A DNA stretch of 64,000 bases from Ghiorsea sp. (GCA_030949605.1 JAUZSH010000024.1:1-64000), one strand, 5' to 3'. Positions 36,208 to 46,252 are shown, counted from the stretch's first letter. Notes: a model not told the origin generated them from the sequence alone. Program-made: numbers and translations.

Positions 36208-37361
36208 GCCGACACTTCTTGGAAAGGGTGGCTGGTTGATGAATGGGTTCGTTTGTTCACTTTTTTTGCACCTTGATGACGTTGCACCGAGAAAATGAGC
36301 CCTGCCAACATACAACTACCCACCAAGGCACTACCACCATAAGAAATGAATGGCATAGGCATACCTTTGGTTGGGAAAATACCCATAGATGCACCAAAAT
36401 TGATGATAAATGCAGCTGCCAACAGCAATGTACAACCCAAAGCCAATAAGCGTGTAAATGTGCTATCAGCACGTTTGGCAATGATAAAACCACGCGCCAA
36501 CAAAATGATAAACACCAACATCAACGTTAAAATACCAATTAAACCCAGCTCTTCTCCAATCACAGCGGCGATAAAATCTGTAAAACTTTCAGGCAAATAA
36601 AACAACTTCTGCACACCTTGCCCAAGCCCTGCACCCGTAAGACCGCCAACACCAAATGCAATTTGTGATTGCACCAGTTGGTAACCTGCGCCAAACCTAT
36701 CCGCCCAAGGATCCATAAATGATGTTAATCGAGACATTCGATAAGGTGCAGCCATCACCATCACCGCAATCATAGGAATCGCTGCAAGGAATAAACCTAC
36801 CAAATGCCTCACAGGAACACCGCCAACAAACCACAAACAAAAGCTCATACCCATCAATAATGCAGCATTACCAAAATCTGGCTGACCCAGCAACAAGCCC
36901 ATCATCAATACCAGCAGCAACAACATGGGCAATAAACCGTGAACAAACGATGGTAGCCGCTCTTGGAAGTTGGCAAGATAGTATGCGAGGTACAATACAA
37001 AGAAAGGTTTAATTAATTCAATGGGTTGAATGGTCATGCCAAACAACGAAAACCATCGGGTTGCACCATTAATATGGCTTCCCAAGAGCAACACAGCAAT
37101 CAATAACACAATTCCAATCGCCAACAGTGGCAGTGCCATGGCTTGCCACCAAGATGGATGAACCCGTGAAACTGCCCACATCACAGCCAGCCCAATAGGG
37201 ATGTAAAAACACCAGCGAATTAAAATATGCCATGGCGAGCCATAACGTGCATCCGCCACTTCTAAGCTGGCACTACCCACCATAATGACACTGAACAGCA
37301 ACAGTGCCAAAATGCTTGTTAACATCCATATATCGAATGGGTTACGTGTGTACTGGGTCAT
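36204..37361 (-). CDS. ftsW: Peptidoglycan polymerase FtsW (SEDS family)
   Basis: A 385-residue protein with ten predicted membrane helices that polymerises lipid II at the septum together with FtsI. LPLLAIGIVLLIAVLLLG, GATRWFSLFGMTIQPIELIKPFFVLYLAYYLA (SEDS signature), the catalytic-Asp-type loop GAGYQLVQSQIAFGVGGLTG, and PMPFISYGGSALVG near the end. Position between murD and murG identifies FtsW rather than RodA. Confidence 0.95.
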   Translation of the reverse strand: MTQYTRNPFDIWMLTSILALLLFSVIMVGSASLEVADARYGSPWHILIRWCFYIPIGLAVMWAVSRVHPSWWQAMALPLLAIGIVLLIAVLLLGSHINGATRWFSLFGMTIQPIELIKPFFVLYLAYYLANFQERLPSFVHGLLPMLLLLVLMMGLLLGQPDFGNAALLMGMSFCLWFVGGVPVRHLVGLFLAAIPMIAVMVMAAPYRMSRLTSFMDPWADRFGAGYQLVQSQIAFGVGGLTGAGLGQGVQKLFYLPESFTDFIAAVIGEELGLIGILTLMLVFIILLARGFIIAKRADSTFTRLLALGCTLLLAAAFIINFGASMGIFPTKGMPMPFISYGGSALVGSCMLAGLIFSVQRHQGAKKVNKRTHSSTSHPFQEVSA

Positions 37362-38713
37362 GACTGTGTACCAAGGGTACGCATAGCTTGCACATAGTCA
37401 GCCCCGCGCTCTGCATAATGACGGTACTGATCTTGACTGGCTGCGGCTGGTGATAAAAGTACAGGATACTCGTTCTGTTGAGAAGCCACATCACCCACTG
37501 CTTTTTTCATGGTTTTAGATACAACAAATGCAACACCTGCTTGCTTCAATAAATCTTCATAAGCCGCAGTATTTTCACCAATCACACAAGCAAAACACAC
37601 ATGTTTTTTGACAACATCAACCAAATCATCCAGTGCCAAACCTTTGCGTAGACCACCACAAATCCAATTCACTTGCTCAAAAGAAGTCAGTGCAGCAATG
37701 GCTGCATTGGGGTTGGTCGCTTTGGAATCATTAAACCAATCTCTTTCAGCAACGTGACCAACAAACTCCAAGCGATGCTCTAAACCTTGAAAGCTCATCA
37801 ATGCTTCTTCAATAATATTCGCGGAAACACCAAAATCCGCCGCAACTTGGGCAGCCACAGCAATGTTTTGTTGCTGATGCCTGCCACGAACCATGAGTGA
37901 AGCGCAAGCCAGTGTTTTACGCGTATCACCTTGATGCCAGAAAAGTGAATCACTGTCTTCTGCACACAACACACCCGCCACAATGCTTTCATCATATTGC
38001 TCGATAATACCGAACCGCTTCACAGCAACACCTCTAATTTGCAAGTCTTGCGCCAAAGCATCCCATTCTGAAGTGTTCAACAACAAAGCCGTGTCGCCCA
38101 TAATCATATGCTGAAACATGCGTACTTTGGCAGCGCGATATGCTTCAGGTGATGCGTGCATATCAGCATGATCAGCCTGAACATTGAGTAATACGGCATA
38201 ATGTGGGTGTAAATTTTTAGCACGTTCCAATTGAAAGCTGGATAACTCCAGAACCACGCGTTCGGGTTGCCCATTGGCCAACAAATCCAACATCGGCACA
38301 CCGATATTACCGCCAGCATCGCAACCCTTAGGCAATGTTTCCAATAGCAACGCAATCATTTGCGTAGCTGTTGTTTTACCATTCGTGCCTGTGACTGCAA
38401 TCAATACACCTGAATAATGAGCTAAGAATTCATCCAAATCACCATACACTTCCACACCACACTGACGCGCTTCCGCCAACGCAGGGTGTCGCCAATCAAT
38501 ACCAGGGCTCACAATCACTTTTTTAAAACCAAGCAACACTTCAGATTGTAATGCACCCGTATGCAACACGATATTTTGCAAATCATCGGGGAGCTGCACG
38601 GCTGCTTCATCAAAACATTCACAATCCACATGTACACGCTGCAAATGCCTCACCACCGACAAACCCGTTTTGCCCATGCCAATCACGGCGACTTTATCTC
38701 GAATATCAAGCAT
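37358..38713 (-). CDS. murD: UDP-N-acetylmuramoyl-L-alanine--D-glutamate ligase
   Basis: A 451-residue Mur ligase adding D-Glu. IGMGKTGLSVVRHLQ, VSPGIDWRHPAL, P-loop VTGTNGKTTATQMIALLL, LSSFQLER, NVQADHADMH, WFNDSKATNPNAAIAAL. ATG 38713 overlaps the mraY stop as TGATG; the frame is open upstream to 38800, but that part is mraY sequence in another frame. Confidence 0.96.
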   Translation of the reverse strand: MLDIRDKVAVIGMGKTGLSVVRHLQRVHVDCECFDEAAVQLPDDLQNIVLHTGALQSEVLLGFKKVIVSPGIDWRHPALAEARQCGVEVYGDLDEFLAHYSGVLIAVTGTNGKTTATQMIALLLETLPKGCDAGGNIGVPMLDLLANGQPERVVLELSSFQLERAKNLHPHYAVLLNVQADHADMHASPEAYRAAKVRMFQHMIMGDTALLLNTSEWDALAQDLQIRGVAVKRFGIIEQYDESIVAGVLCAEDSDSLFWHQGDTRKTLACASLMVRGRHQQQNIAVAAQVAADFGVSANIIEEALMSFQGLEHRLEFVGHVAERDWFNDSKATNPNAAIAALTSFEQVNWICGGLRKGLALDDLVDVVKKHVCFACVIGENTAAYEDLLKQAGVAFVVSKTMKKAVGDVASQQNEYPVLLSPAAASQDQYRHYAERGADYVQAMRTLGTQS

Positions 38714-39783
38714 CAGCGTAACTTCAAGGTGGACAATGCCACCAAAGCGAGAATCAGGGTAACAATCCAAAAACGAACAATAATTTTTGGCTCTGCCCAA
38801 CCTTTAAGTTCATAGTGATGATGAATGGGAGCCATGCGGAACACCCGTTTTCCCAGCATTTTAAACGATGCAACTTGTACCATCACCGACACAGCCTCCA
38901 AAACAAATAATCCTCCTGCAATGGCCAATAAAAATTGCTGATGCACGGCACAGGCAACAAATGCCAACGCTCCACCCAAAGAAAGTGAGCCAACATCACC
39001 CATGAACACCTGAGCTGGATAAGTATTGAACCACAAGAAACCAAGGCAAGCACCCACCAATGCACCGCAAAATATCGCCAATTCTCCAGCGCCTGGCACA
39101 TACGGAATCAACAGATACTCCGCAAAACCACTGTGCCCAGCAACATAGACCACGATACCCAATGTCGCTGCTACCATGAATGTTGGAGCCACAGCCAAAC
39201 CATCAAGCCCATCGGTCAAATTCACGGCGTTGGATGTGCCAACAAGCACAAAAATCACAAATAAAATATACCAATAACCCATATCCCACTGGTAATTTAC
39301 AATGGGAATATCCACAATTGGTGAAGTCATATTCATTAAAGCAACAGCAGCAATACCACCAAAGAAAATCTGCAAAGCCAATTTCCACCGCCCTGCCAAA
39401 CCCTTGCTGTTTTGGTGTTTGATTTTCAAATAATCATCCAGCCAACCAATCAAGCCGTAACCTAAAGTGACCATCAATGCCAACCAAATGAACATATTCG
39501 TGAGGTCTACCCAAAGCAATGTACTCAAGGTCAAGGTGGATAAAATCAACAACCCACCCATGGTTGGTGTACCCTGCTTGGCCAAGTGACTTTCAGGGCC
39601 ATCATGGCGAATCGGTTGCCCCTTGCTTTGACTGGCCGTTAGCATCCGAATAAATAAAGGACCAAACAACCAGCTCAATACCAATGCCGTAATCAAAGCA
39701 TATGCTGCGCGGAATGTGATGTATTGAAAAACATTGAGAAATGAATACTGATCCGCCAGCGGATACAATAAATTATATAACAT
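38713..39783 (-). CDS. mraY: Phospho-MurNAc-pentapeptide transferase
   Basis: A 356-residue ten-helix enzyme making lipid I from UDP-MurNAc-pentapeptide and undecaprenyl phosphate. GTPTMGGLLIL, IGWLDDYLKIKHQNSKGL (catalytic Asp pair), GTSNAVNLTDGLDGLAV, MGDVGSLSLGGALAF and FRMAPIHHHYELKGW are the full set of MraY signatures. It overlaps murF by 11 bases and murD by one. Confidence 0.97.
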   Translation of the reverse strand: MLYNLLYPLADQYSFLNVFQYITFRAAYALITALVLSWLFGPLFIRMLTASQSKGQPIRHDGPESHLAKQGTPTMGGLLILSTLTLSTLLWVDLTNMFIWLALMVTLGYGLIGWLDDYLKIKHQNSKGLAGRWKLALQIFFGGIAAVALMNMTSPIVDIPIVNYQWDMGYWYILFVIFVLVGTSNAVNLTDGLDGLAVAPTFMVAATLGIVVYVAGHSGFAEYLLIPYVPGAGELAIFCGALVGACLGFLWFNTYPAQVFMGDVGSLSLGGALAFVACAVHQQFLLAIAGGLFVLEAVSVMVQVASFKMLGKRVFRMAPIHHHYELKGWAEPKIIVRFWIVTLILALVALSTLKLR

Positions 39784-41137
39784 GTTGGCCTCGTTGCTGC
39801 AACGTTTTCACCACATGCTGCAAGCCTGTGCCGCGCGATGCTTTGACCAATACGGTACTTTGTTGGCGAGGAAAACTTTGCCCTTTTAAGTATTGTACAA
39901 TGTCATCCACATGACGAAAAACATGTATTTTCTTTTCGGGCCACTTGGTTTGTAAGCCGGCACTGAACGAACCCACCGTAAACACTTCATCAATGTCATG
40001 CAGGTTGAGTTTCTGGTGCAAGGCCGCTGCATCTTTTCCTAACTCCAACATATCACCAATGATGGCAATGCGATGCCCTTCAAGCGATGCAAGAGTATCC
40101 AAGGCTGCTTGCATGGATGCTGGATTCGCATTATAAGCATCATCAATGAGTGTAAATTGTGCCAAATTGTAAATCATCAAGCGACCATCGACGGGCTGCC
40201 AAGCTCGCAAAGCTTCGCCAATCTCAGCCAAAGACCAAGCCCGACCCATATCCTCTCCCAACTTCAGCACAACCGTGGCGACAAGTGCCATGTCTTCAGC
40301 CCAATGCTGAGCAGGAAGCAAGATATTCACCGCAACCTTTTGCCCTGCATAGGTTAATGTAACAACCTGACCATCCAACTGCCAAGCCACCGTATCTTCA
40401 CCCATCGATACTATGGGCTGTTTGGGCATACAACCTGCATGTTCAAATTGCGCCAGCACACCTTGCCCCAACACTGCCCAACCTTTTTCGCGTAAGTATG
40501 TCATTAATTTGGACTTTTCTTGCACAACACCTTGAAAACCACCCAAACCTTCACTGTGCGCCTGGCTTAACCCTGTGACAATCACCATATCAGGCTGTAC
40601 AATTTCAGATAAACGCAGCATTTCACCTTGTTCACTAATGCCACACTCAATCAACGCCACATCCGCTTGCATACCAACGCCCAATAATGTTTGAGGCACG
40701 CCAATAAGGTTATTATAGTTGGCTTGCGTTGCCGCCACATGCAAGTTCAAATATTTCAATACAATTTCCAACATGGAGCGCACTGTGGTTTTACCATAAG
40801 AGCCTGTAATGGCGACCACTTGTGTGTTGCACAAACGACTACGATGAAGAGCTGCCACATCACCCAAACATTGCAATGTATCTTGCACTTTCAATTGGGG
40901 TATTTCTAAATGCTTCCACTGCGCAAGACCTTGTTCATCACCAATCAAAGCCACCGCTTGATCAGCAATTTGGTACGCATGTTCATGACCATCAAAGCTT
41001 GGGCCACGCAGCGCTAAAAAAGCCTCTCCAGCTTGAAATTCGCGTGTATCTGAGCCAATGCCTTGCACATAATCAGGCATATCATGCAACCATTTTCCAG
41101 AGCTGGCGGCTGCTAAATCTTGACCTGTTAGACGCAT
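39773..41137 (-). CDS. murF: UDP-MurNAc-tripeptide--D-alanyl-D-alanine ligase
   Basis: About 454 residues. P-loop VAITGSYGKTTVRSMLEIVL, AVALIGDEQG, ALIECGISEQGEM, and DDAYNANPASMQAAL identify MurF, which adds D-Ala-D-Ala. The start is ATG 41137, overlapping the murE stop (TGATG); ATG 41140 is equally possible. The frame extends upstream to 41185 inside murE. Confidence 0.95.
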   Translation of the reverse strand: MRLTGQDLAAASSGKWLHDMPDYVQGIGSDTREFQAGEAFLALRGPSFDGHEHAYQIADQAVALIGDEQGLAQWKHLEIPQLKVQDTLQCLGDVAALHRSRLCNTQVVAITGSYGKTTVRSMLEIVLKYLNLHVAATQANYNNLIGVPQTLLGVGMQADVALIECGISEQGEMLRLSEIVQPDMVIVTGLSQAHSEGLGGFQGVVQEKSKLMTYLREKGWAVLGQGVLAQFEHAGCMPKQPIVSMGEDTVAWQLDGQVVTLTYAGQKVAVNILLPAQHWAEDMALVATVVLKLGEDMGRAWSLAEIGEALRAWQPVDGRLMIYNLAQFTLIDDAYNANPASMQAALDTLASLEGHRIAIIGDMLELGKDAAALHQKLNLHDIDEVFTVGSFSAGLQTKWPEKKIHVFRHVDDIVQYLKGQSFPRQQSTVLVKASRGTGLQHVVKTLQQRGQHVI

Positions 41138-42579
41138 CATTGCACCCCAGCCAAGGCTTGTTGCGCCACGCTTTTGTCTGACCATGGTAAACGCTCACCT
41201 GCAATATCCATATAACTCTCATGTCCTTTTCCTGCAATGACCAACACATCCCCAGGCAGCAATGCGGATACAGCCTGTTGAATGGCAAGCTTTCTATCCT
41301 CAATCACATAAACCTTTTCTTGGGCTGGAATGCCCTGCAACACATCGCGTGCAATATGATGCTGTTGTTCATCTCGCGGGTTATCCGAGGTTAACCAAAT
41401 TTTATCGGCACATTGCGCTGCCACAGCACCCATTTCAGGGCGTTTACCTTTATCACGATCACCGCCGCAACCAAAAACCAATAGCAACTCACCTTGGGTC
41501 AATTGACGCGCACTTTGCAAACATCGCAGCAAACCTTCGGCAGTGTGTGCATAATCAATGTAAATTTGTTCAGCTACAGCTTCTAAGCGACCTATGGGTG
41601 TAGAAACCACGTTGCTCATATTGGAAAATTGAGATAAAGGGACGTTAAAAGCTTCTTTCATCAACAAGGCTACGGCTGCTAAATTTTCCGCATGAAAATC
41701 AACCATTGGCACTTGTTTTAATATTATTTCTTCGCTGTTATCCGTGAATATCACCTGTTGATTCTGCACCATCCATAACATGTCAGCCTCTTGCTGATGA
41801 GCATACCAAAACAAATGACCTGGTGTTTGCGCGAGTGATTGCTGAATATCGACATACTCTGCATTGGCAATCACCAACCCACCCGATTGCGCCACCTCCC
41901 GAACAAAACCAGCTTTACAGTCCAAGTACGCAGTATAACCACCGTGTGCTTCCAAATGATCACGTCCCATGGTTGTCCAAATCACTGCGGTGAAAGGCAA
42001 GCCTGCAATGCGTGCTTGGGCAATACCGTGTGAAGACACTTCCAAAATCAACGCACCAATATTTTGTGCTATCGCTTGCGCTAAAATACCATGCAATATT
42101 AAAAGCGAAGGTGTGGTATTACCCAAATCCTCTGCCTCACCTTGATTCATCATCAGACCTAATGTGCCTACTGACCATGCTGAACCCAAGTGTTGCGCCA
42201 AAACTTCACGTAACATCCATGCGGTGCTGGTTTTACCATCCGTGCCTGTGATACCAATACACGGTAATGCTGTGTTTTCAGTTTCAAACCAACGCCTAAG
42301 CAGCAACCCCAAGCTTGGCATATCAGGTAAACATGCCCATGGCAGATGTTCTTGTTTGCTAGGCTGACCAACAAAAATAATGGCATTGGCTTGTTGCTCA
42401 ATCGCATCCTGCACGATGGCATCCATATCTTTCACCCGTGGCAGACATAAAAATGTATCGCCAGCTTTAAGTTTGCGCGTATCATCACACAAGCGTGTAA
42501 CCTTAGCATCTGAGGAGCAAGTACCCAAATGAAGCACAAGGCCTGCAAGCTGTTTCGGTTGAATATTTAGTTCATTCAT
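41137..42579 (-). CDS. murE: UDP-MurNAc-tripeptide ligase, meso-diaminopimelate type
   Basis: A 480-residue Mur ligase adding the third stem residue. P-loop GITGTDGKTSTAWMLREVL, LEVSSHGIAQARI, IDYAHTAEGLL, and TSDNPRDEQ. The DNPR motif is the established hallmark of meso-DAP-specific enzymes, so this organism should have DAP-type peptidoglycan. ATG 42579 overlaps the ftsI stop by 8 bases. Confidence 0.95.
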   Translation of the reverse strand: MNELNIQPKQLAGLVLHLGTCSSDAKVTRLCDDTRKLKAGDTFLCLPRVKDMDAIVQDAIEQQANAIIFVGQPSKQEHLPWACLPDMPSLGLLLRRWFETENTALPCIGITGTDGKTSTAWMLREVLAQHLGSAWSVGTLGLMMNQGEAEDLGNTTPSLLILHGILAQAIAQNIGALILEVSSHGIAQARIAGLPFTAVIWTTMGRDHLEAHGGYTAYLDCKAGFVREVAQSGGLVIANAEYVDIQQSLAQTPGHLFWYAHQQEADMLWMVQNQQVIFTDNSEEIILKQVPMVDFHAENLAAVALLMKEAFNVPLSQFSNMSNVVSTPIGRLEAVAEQIYIDYAHTAEGLLRCLQSARQLTQGELLLVFGCGGDRDKGKRPEMGAVAAQCADKIWLTSDNPRDEQQHHIARDVLQGIPAQEKVYVIEDRKLAIQQAVSALLPGDVLVIAGKGHESYMDIAGERLPWSDKSVAQQALAGVQ

Positions 42580-44455
42580 GAAGCCACACCTCCAACACAC
42601 CCCCAGCTTGCAAATTCGCCACGGTCGCAGGTTCACTTCGACTTACCCATCCTGAGCCATGCAGCTTCAACTGCACACCTATTGTGGATGTCAGCTTTCT
42701 CACTTCACGCAAGGATAAACCATAAATGGCATGTATAGGCATGGCAATATCCTGTGTTGTACGAGCCTGCTGAAGTTGCCATTCCCCTTCTTGAAGAGTT
42801 TCAGGCTGTTGGGGGGCAACACCCAGCATGGGCAAGGCTGTTGCGGCAATTTGTTTGAAAATCGGTGCGGCAACCGTACCACCATAAATGCTAGTCTGTG
42901 GCTCATCTATCGCGACTACAATCACCAATTTAGGATTATCACTCGGTACAGCCCCTGCAAAAACAGCCGTAAACTTATCTTTGGAATAACCACCATATTC
43001 ATCCGCTTTTTGTGCTGTGCCTGTTTTCCCTGCAACCGTATAACCTTGCGGTACAGCCTTGGTTCCTGTGCCACCAGCAAGGGTTGCATCGGCAAGCATT
43101 TGCAATACATCCTTCGCCACTTGTTCAGAAAGTACGCGGTGTCCCTCAGCTGGAAGTTCACCTTTCACCAATTGCGGCGGATAATAAACACCACCATTGG
43201 CAAAAACAGAAAATGCGGCTGCTAGCTGAATGGGCGTAACAGCAACGCCTTGTCCAAAGGCAATATTAGCTGTTTCCACAGGTCCCCACATCTCTAAAGG
43301 CGGCAATAACCCTGAAGATTCACCACCCAAACCAACCCCTGTTTTACGGTGAAATCCCACATCTTGCAAAATGCCATACAGGTCATCCTTGCCCACATCC
43401 AAAGCAAGTTTGGCCGCGCCAATATTGCTAGAAACCACCAATAATTTTCGTAAATCAATCCAGCCTTGGGGGTGGTCATCTTTAATACGTTTGCCCGCCA
43501 CTTCAAAACTTCCATCCTCACAATAAATCAAGGAGTCTTTGGTCCAGCGACCTGTGGACAGTGCGGCGGCTACGGTGAACGGCTTCAGCACTGAGCCAGG
43601 CTCAAACACATCCGTCACCACACGATTACGCCAATCTTTGGGGCGATATTTGCCAAAAGCGTTAGGGTTAAAGGCTGGCCAACTGGTCATGGCCAACACT
43701 TCACCTGTTTGTGGGTTCATCACCACCACAGAGCCACCTTTTGCACCTGTTTTCTCCACGCCATTCGCCAATGCAGCATAGGCAATACTTTGTACACCAA
43801 TATCAAGATTTAAAGTGAGTTCCTGCCCGTGTTGCGGTTTTTTAATCCAAGTATGCCCTGGTAATTTGATACCATTGGCGGCCTTGCGAAGCTGAATTTT
43901 CCCTGCTTCACCTGAAAGCTCTTGATCAAAAGCAAGCTCTAATCCCTCTAAACCATGGTTATCTATACCAACAAAGCCAAGCAAGTGTCCCGTCTCTGGA
44001 CCATAAGGGAAATATCTTCGCCATTCTTGCTCAATGCGTATTCCAGTGATGCCTAAGGCTTGAACTTGCTTGGCTATTTGCGGCGAAGCTTGACGCGCTA
44101 GCCAAATAAAGCCTTGGCGTTTACCAATACGCTGCTTGAGTTTAGTCAACGGTATATTCAAAGCTTCTGCTAAAGCAGGCAAATCTTTTGGGTTGATGTC
44201 TGCGCCAACACCTGCAACCGATGGCACTTCAATACTCTCAGCAAGCACACGCCCACTTCTGTCTACAATTTGACCACGCGGTGCTGCGACTTCAAATTGA
44301 CGAACACGCTGGTTATCGGCCATAGCACTCAATTCTTCATGTTGCACCCACTGCAAATCGACAGCACGAACCACCATCAACAACAAACCAAGCATGACCA
44401 AGCCTGCTACCGCTTCCAATCTGCGGGTTACTCCGATTTTATCATGGCTCATCAT
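42572..44455 (-). CDS. ftsI: Septal peptidoglycan transpeptidase FtsI (PBP3) with C-terminal PASTA-like domain
   Basis: A 627-residue bitopic class B penicillin-binding protein. The N-terminal membrane helix (AVAGLVMLGLLLMVVRAV) and dimerisation domain (APRGQIVDRSGRVLAES) precede the transpeptidase domain with SxxK in PGSVLKPFT, SSN in VVSSNIGAAK, and KTGT in VAGKTGTAQK. The last 55 residues (AIYGLSLREVRKLTSTIG to GGVLEVWL) look like one PASTA module. The enzyme cross-links septal murein with FtsW. Overlaps ftsL and murE. Confidence 0.95.
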   Translation of the reverse strand: MMSHDKIGVTRRLEAVAGLVMLGLLLMVVRAVDLQWVQHEELSAMADNQRVRQFEVAAPRGQIVDRSGRVLAESIEVPSVAGVGADINPKDLPALAEALNIPLTKLKQRIGKRQGFIWLARQASPQIAKQVQALGITGIRIEQEWRRYFPYGPETGHLLGFVGIDNHGLEGLELAFDQELSGEAGKIQLRKAANGIKLPGHTWIKKPQHGQELTLNLDIGVQSIAYAALANGVEKTGAKGGSVVVMNPQTGEVLAMTSWPAFNPNAFGKYRPKDWRNRVVTDVFEPGSVLKPFTVAAALSTGRWTKDSLIYCEDGSFEVAGKRIKDDHPQGWIDLRKLLVVSSNIGAAKLALDVGKDDLYGILQDVGFHRKTGVGLGGESSGLLPPLEMWGPVETANIAFGQGVAVTPIQLAAAFSVFANGGVYYPPQLVKGELPAEGHRVLSEQVAKDVLQMLADATLAGGTGTKAVPQGYTVAGKTGTAQKADEYGGYSKDKFTAVFAGAVPSDNPKLVIVVAIDEPQTSIYGGTVAAPIFKQIAATALPMLGVAPQQPETLQEGEWQLQQARTTQDIAMPIHAIYGLSLREVRKLTSTIGVQLKLHGSGWVSRSEPATVANLQAGGVLEVWLHE

Positions 44456-44709
44456 GGTGTAACAAGCTGCATAGCAGTCGGTGCCGACATACCCAGCTCT
44501 CGCGCCAACCGACGCAAAGTATCAGGGCGACCCATGCTGGCTAATTCAAGCTTAAGACTTTGTACATCTTGCATGAGTAACACTTTATCTTTTTGAAGCT
44601 GACTGACCACTTGCTCAGTATCAACACGGAGGTACGATACCCAAACCTTACTTCCAGCCAGTATTCCAATAGCTGCAACCAAGCTGAAAAACATCACTTT
44701 TCCCATCAT
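44452..44709 (-). CDS. ftsL: Cell division protein FtsL
   Basis: 85 residues with an N-terminal membrane helix (MFFSLVAAIGILAGSKVWV) and a coiled coil (TEQVVSQLQKDKVLLMQDVQSLKLELASM), followed by a small RLARELGMSAP cap. This is the FtsL layout: it pairs with FtsB and FtsQ to activate FtsWI. Overlaps rsmH and ftsI by 4 bases each. Sequence conservation in this family is poor, so position carries much of the call. Confidence 0.9.
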   Translation of the reverse strand: MMGKVMFFSLVAAIGILAGSKVWVSYLRVDTEQVVSQLQKDKVLLMQDVQSLKLELASMGRPDTLRRLARELGMSAPTAMQLVTP

Positions 44710-45650
44710 GTTTCACTCAGCTTTTCTGCAACCCTAAGCATCGCGGAGCGACTGCGTGGATTGGCTTCAATTTCTGCGGCGGTGGCACGAATAGGTTTTT
44801 TTTGTACCCACTTCATGGTGGGCTTAAAACCACAAGCACACATCGGAAACTCACGCGGGCAAACGCAGCCATTCACCTGCTTTTCAATCAAATCACGAAT
44901 TCTTCTGTCTTCACCTGAATGAAAAGAAATAATAACCAATCGTCCGCCGGTTTGTAAAAGTTTCATCGATGCTTGCACAGCTTGATCAATTTGATTCATT
45001 TCATCATTCACCCAAATTCGAAGTGCCTGAAAGGTTCGTGTTGCGGGATGCGCTCCCGTATGCCGCATTTTCTTTGGCGTAGCATGAAAGCATACGTTTT
45101 CGAGATCTTGGGTCGTGTTCATCCCACCTTGATGTAATGCATTTAAAATCGATCTGGCAATTCGCCCTGCAAAACGTTCGCCACCATGATTGCGAATCAC
45201 TTGGGCAAGCTCTGATTCCGAAACTTTCTTTAACTTTTCAGACAAGGGTTGGCCCGATTCAAAATCCATACGCATATCCAATGGACCTTTCTTCATGAAT
45301 GAAAAACCACGCTCTGCCTGGTCGAGTTGTGGTGAAGACACCCCCAAATCAAAACCAATGCCCGTTAAATTCGGCCATCCTTTATCTTCAACAGCATCCG
45401 TAATACCTGCAAAGTCTGTGTAGGTAATGGAAAACCTTGCATCTTCTTTTGCCAAAGCCTTGCCAACCGAAATCGCTTGAGGGTCGCGGTCTAAACCCAA
45501 AACCTCTGCTTCGTTTGAAAGTGCTTCCAACATAAGTTGTGTATGTCCACCACGCCCAAATGTTGCGTCCACATACCGACCTTTCTTGTCAGTACATAAT
45601 GCTTCAATGTAGGGGAGGGCCAATACGGAAGTGTGCGCCCGGTCACGCAT
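44706..45650 (-). CDS. rsmH: 16S rRNA (cytosine-1402-N4)-methyltransferase
   Basis: A 314-residue SAM enzyme (MraW) methylating C1402 in the ribosomal P site. HTSVLALPYIEAL, VDATFGRGGHTQLML (SAM motif I), LGLDRDPQAISVGKAL, GIGFDLGVSSPQLDQAERGFSFMKKGPLDMRMD, and the C-terminal NPRSRSAMLRVAEK. ATG 45650 overlaps the mraZ stop (TGATG). Confidence 0.96.
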   Translation of the reverse strand: MRDRAHTSVLALPYIEALCTDKKGRYVDATFGRGGHTQLMLEALSNEAEVLGLDRDPQAISVGKALAKEDARFSITYTDFAGITDAVEDKGWPNLTGIGFDLGVSSPQLDQAERGFSFMKKGPLDMRMDFESGQPLSEKLKKVSESELAQVIRNHGGERFAGRIARSILNALHQGGMNTTQDLENVCFHATPKKMRHTGAHPATRTFQALRIWVNDEMNQIDQAVQASMKLLQTGGRLVIISFHSGEDRRIRDLIEKQVNGCVCPREFPMCACGFKPTMKWVQKKPIRATAAEIEANPRSRSAMLRVAEKLSET

Positions 45651-46084
45651 CAGAAATCCAAATCCTGATTCTGAAGCAGGGCTAAAGACGAAGCAAGTTG
45701 CGCTGCCCATGCGCTACCATCCCAAATTTCGAAGGTATCCACTGAACCTGCAAACACTGTACTTTTAACAATACCTGCGTAACCTCTAAGGGTTTGCGAA
45801 ATCAATACTCGACCTTGCTTATCTGGGCAACATTCTTGCGCTGAACTGATCACCGTGCGTTTAAATGCTTGCACAATACGATCATTGCTTGGACGCGCAC
45901 TGACCCTCGCTAACAAACGCTTCCACTCTTGTAACGGGTAGGCACGAAGACAAGGCGTTTGTGGATCACGCGCAATTGTGATTGAAGCTTGAGCATATGA
46001 TTTTTGCAAAACATCACGAAACGATGCGGGAATGTTTACGCGTCCTTTACCATCCATATTATTGGTGTGCTCACCTTGAAACAT
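45650..46084 (-). CDS. mraZ: Transcriptional regulator MraZ
   Basis: A 144-residue AbrB-like DNA-binding protein, first gene of the dcw cluster. FQGEHTNNMDGKGRVNIPASFRDVL and the second half-repeat CCPDKQGRVLISQTLRGYAGI show the duplicated family motif (DxKGRxxIP / DxxGRxxI). It forms a ring and represses its own operon by binding direct repeats upstream, for which a candidate is at 46130-46164. Confidence 0.95.
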   Translation of the reverse strand: MFQGEHTNNMDGKGRVNIPASFRDVLQKSYAQASITIARDPQTPCLRAYPLQEWKRLLARVSARPSNDRIVQAFKRTVISSAQECCPDKQGRVLISQTLRGYAGIVKSTVFAGSVDTFEIWDGSAWAAQLASSLALLQNQDLDF

Positions 46085-46129
46085 ATAATTTTAACCCGCC
46101 TCATTCTAAACTGCGCCACAGGGTACATT

Positions 46130-46164
46130 ACCCACAATTAACCACATTGCGCTAATATCAACCA
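46130..46164 (-). promoter_or_regulatory. Candidate MraZ box upstream of the dcw cluster
   Basis: On the minus strand three TGGKT units occur in phase: TGGTT at 46164-46160, TGGTT at 46144-46140 and TGGGT at 46134-46130, spaced 20 and 10 bases. Known MraZ operators are direct TGGGN repeats at 10-base intervals just upstream of mraZ, so spacing and position agree; two units are imperfect. Confidence 0.55.
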
Positions 46165-46252
46165 CATCATACGCCTTGTCAACCAAGTTTAAACCCCTTC
46201 ATTTTTCAATTCAGGTATTGTCAGTAAGCCTAATAAACCCTACATTACGTCT

